NCBI GenBank assembly: GCA_017540915.1 | Contig: JAFYAD010000088.1 | Location: 1-6,784 of the forward strand | Length of the DNA: 6,784 bases | Origin: Lachnospiraceae bacterium | GTDB lineage: Bacteria > Bacillota_A > Clostridia > Lachnospirales > Lachnospiraceae | Direction: 5' to 3' | In this document: piece by piece, positions 6,001 through 6,784 of the stretch | Layout of the letters: each line of letters starts with the position of its first letter | How positions within the stretch are numbered: position 1 is the stretch's first letter | Position numbers and translations under genes: made by a program | Notes under the pieces: model-generated | What the model was told of the DNA's origin: nothing | What the model saw: only the letters and a program-made list of their open reading frames with translations | Database searches by the model: none

Positions 6001-6043
6001 GAAAACTATTTCTTTAAGAACAAGATGTGATATCGCGGATTTT
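5965..6043. repeat. Direct repeat CGCGGATTTT in the divergent region
   Basis: An identical 10-mer CGCGGATTTT occurs at 5965-5974, in the spacer of the minus-strand promoter, and at 6034-6043, about 30 bases before the plus-strand glycosyltransferase start. The second copy sits between ATGTGA (6025-6030) and TCACAT (6044-6049). The pair may be a shared binding site for a regulator of both directions, or chance. Confidence 0.4.
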
Positions 6044-6060
6044 TCACATTGTGTTGATAT

Positions 6061-6065
6061 GAGGA
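6061..6065 (+). promoter_or_regulatory. Ribosome binding site of the right-hand glycosyltransferase gene
   Basis: GAGGA lies eight bases before the ATG at 6074 and supports that start. I found no convincing plus-strand -35/-10 pair between 5889 and 6060, so the promoter of this gene is not identified. Confidence 0.65.
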
Positions 6066-6073
6066 TCAAACCT

Positions 6074-6784
6074 ATGAGAGTGCTCTATCTTGACTGGCCC
6101 TGCTTTGGCAGGGAGGATGTATTGGACTGCTTAGAGAGGCAGTTCGGTTTTGAGGTTGAAAAGTTTATACATAAAGATTATACCGAGCGGAAGAGTGCGG
6201 GATTTGATGCAGCTTTTGATGAGGCGGTTAAGGATCGCGATATCGCATTCTGCTTTTCTTACAATTTTTTCCCGCTGATGGCGGAAGGGTGCAAAAGGCA
6301 TGGGATAAAGTATGTTTCCCTTATCTATGATTCGCCCTTTGTGAAGCTGTATTCCTACACAGTGGCATATCCTACCAATTATGTTTTTCTGTTTGATTTC
6401 GAGTTGTACCGCACATTGAAAGAGGGCGGGATAGATACCGTGTATTACATGGTGCTGCCGGTGAATTCGGAAAAGATTCTCGAGATGATAAAGAAGCCTT
6501 ACGACAGGAGCCGCACAGTGTGTGACATTTCGTTTGTGGGAAATCTTTATAATGAAGATCACAATATTTTTGACAGGATGTATGAGAAGCTGGATGAGCA
6601 TACCCGCGGGTACATCGACGGGGTGATGCAGGCACAGTTGCTGGTGAGCGGTTACAGCTTTGTGGAGTCGGTGCTGACCGATGACATCGTGAAAAACATG
6701 AATGTGGCGGAGCCTTACGTCCCAAATCCGGACGGGGTGGAAACGCTGCCATATGTTTATGCGGATTATTATCTTGCCAGAAAG
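6074..6784 (+). CDS. DUF3880/CgeB-type glycosyltransferase, N-terminal part (truncated by window edge)
   Basis: Exactly 237 codons are open from the ATG at 6074 to the right edge with no stop. The start MRVLYLDWPCFG is a Rossmann-like first strand. SYNFFP (62-67), LIYDSP (83-88), VYYMVLPVN (123-131) and CDISFVGNLYN (150-160) match, in the same order, YNYFP, IYDNP, HMPLGVPVS and YDVSFVGSLYN of module 1 in the 983-residue protein, so the two are paralogues. Between the LPVN and DISFVG landmarks it has only about 20 residues, against about 45 and 55 in the two modules of the larger protein; it therefore lacks their repeat-rich inserts. The catalytic C-terminal half is outside the window. It probably belongs to the same glycosylation locus, but the minus-strand two-gene operon separates it from the other members. 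Substrate unknown. Confidence 0.88.
   Translation, partial: MRVLYLDWPCFGREDVLDCLERQFGFEVEKFIHKDYTERKSAGFDAAFDEAVKDRDIAFCFSYNFFPLMAEGCKRHGIKYVSLIYDSPFVKLYSYTVAYPTNYVFLFDFELYRTLKEGGIDTVYYMVLPVNSEKILEMIKKPYDRSRTVCDISFVGNLYNEDHNIFDRMYEKLDEHTRGYIDGVMQAQLLVSGYSFVESVLTDDIVKNMNVAEPYVPNPDGVETLPYVYADYYLARK

Noticed and set aside
6025..6049. ATGTGA...TCACAT as a CRP-type site
   Set aside because: The spacer is 13 bases rather than the 6 of the CRP consensus, and CRP control of this kind is not expected in these Clostridia.
4939..6070. ATGTGAT and GATCAAA found on both sides of the two-gene operon as insertion-site duplications
   Set aside because: Seven-base matches, not in the same spacing or order (4939-4949 versus 6025-6031 and 6064-6070); chance is the simpler explanation without an empty-site comparison.
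6131..6752. Minus-strand frames opposite the right-hand glycosyltransferase
   Set aside because: The plus frame aligns by several motifs with module 1 of the 983-residue enzyme; the minus frames have no recognisable content.

Overview
The window looks like chromosomal DNA from a Gram-positive anaerobe of the class Clostridia, most likely a Lachnospiraceae member of the Butyrivibrio/Roseburia type. The evidence is the moderate GC, strong purine-rich ribosome binding sites, a membrane-anchored DUF362 protein with the phrasing typical of that family, and a run of CgeB/DUF3880-type glycosyltransferases. Such runs are common in the surface- or flagellin-glycosylation regions of these bacteria. The taxon is an inference; there is no rRNA or other marker gene.

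Layout: (1) 404 to 1, minus strand: the N-terminal 134 residues of a membrane-anchored DUF362 protein that runs off the left edge. (2) 405-673: intergenic region between divergent genes. (3) 674-1855, plus: a GT2 glycosyltransferase with C-terminal tetratricopeptide repeats. (4) 1920-4871, plus: a 983-residue protein made of two tandem DUF3880/CgeB-like glycosyltransferase modules, interrupted by at least four low-complexity, partly repetitive in-frame segments. (5) 5888 to 4955, minus: a two-gene, translationally coupled operon. The first gene is a Phd/YefM-type antitoxin with a long C-terminal domain of the 'GWNG' kind; the second is a 125-residue partner with an SSAAF...SVD...HSEIHG signature that matches no classical toxin I can name. 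A near-consensus promoter flanked by inverted repeats drives it. (6) 6074-6784, plus: the first 237 residues of another DUF3880 glycosyltransferase, cut by the right edge.

The three plus-strand genes plausibly belong to one glycosylation locus: one GT2 enzyme plus three DUF3880/CgeB modules, building a glycan on a surface or secreted acceptor that is not in the window. The minus-strand pair sits between two co-directional members of this family, reads against them, has its own promoter, and looks like an inserted toxin-antitoxin-like module. It is the best candidate here for an undescribed system: a Phd DNA-binding head fused to an unnamed domain, paired with an unrecognised partner, under a symmetric operator-promoter. 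A second unusual feature is that both modules of the 983-residue enzyme carry repeat-expanded inserts at the same structural position.

I saw no rRNA, tRNA, CRISPR array, insertion sequence or convincing intrinsic terminator.
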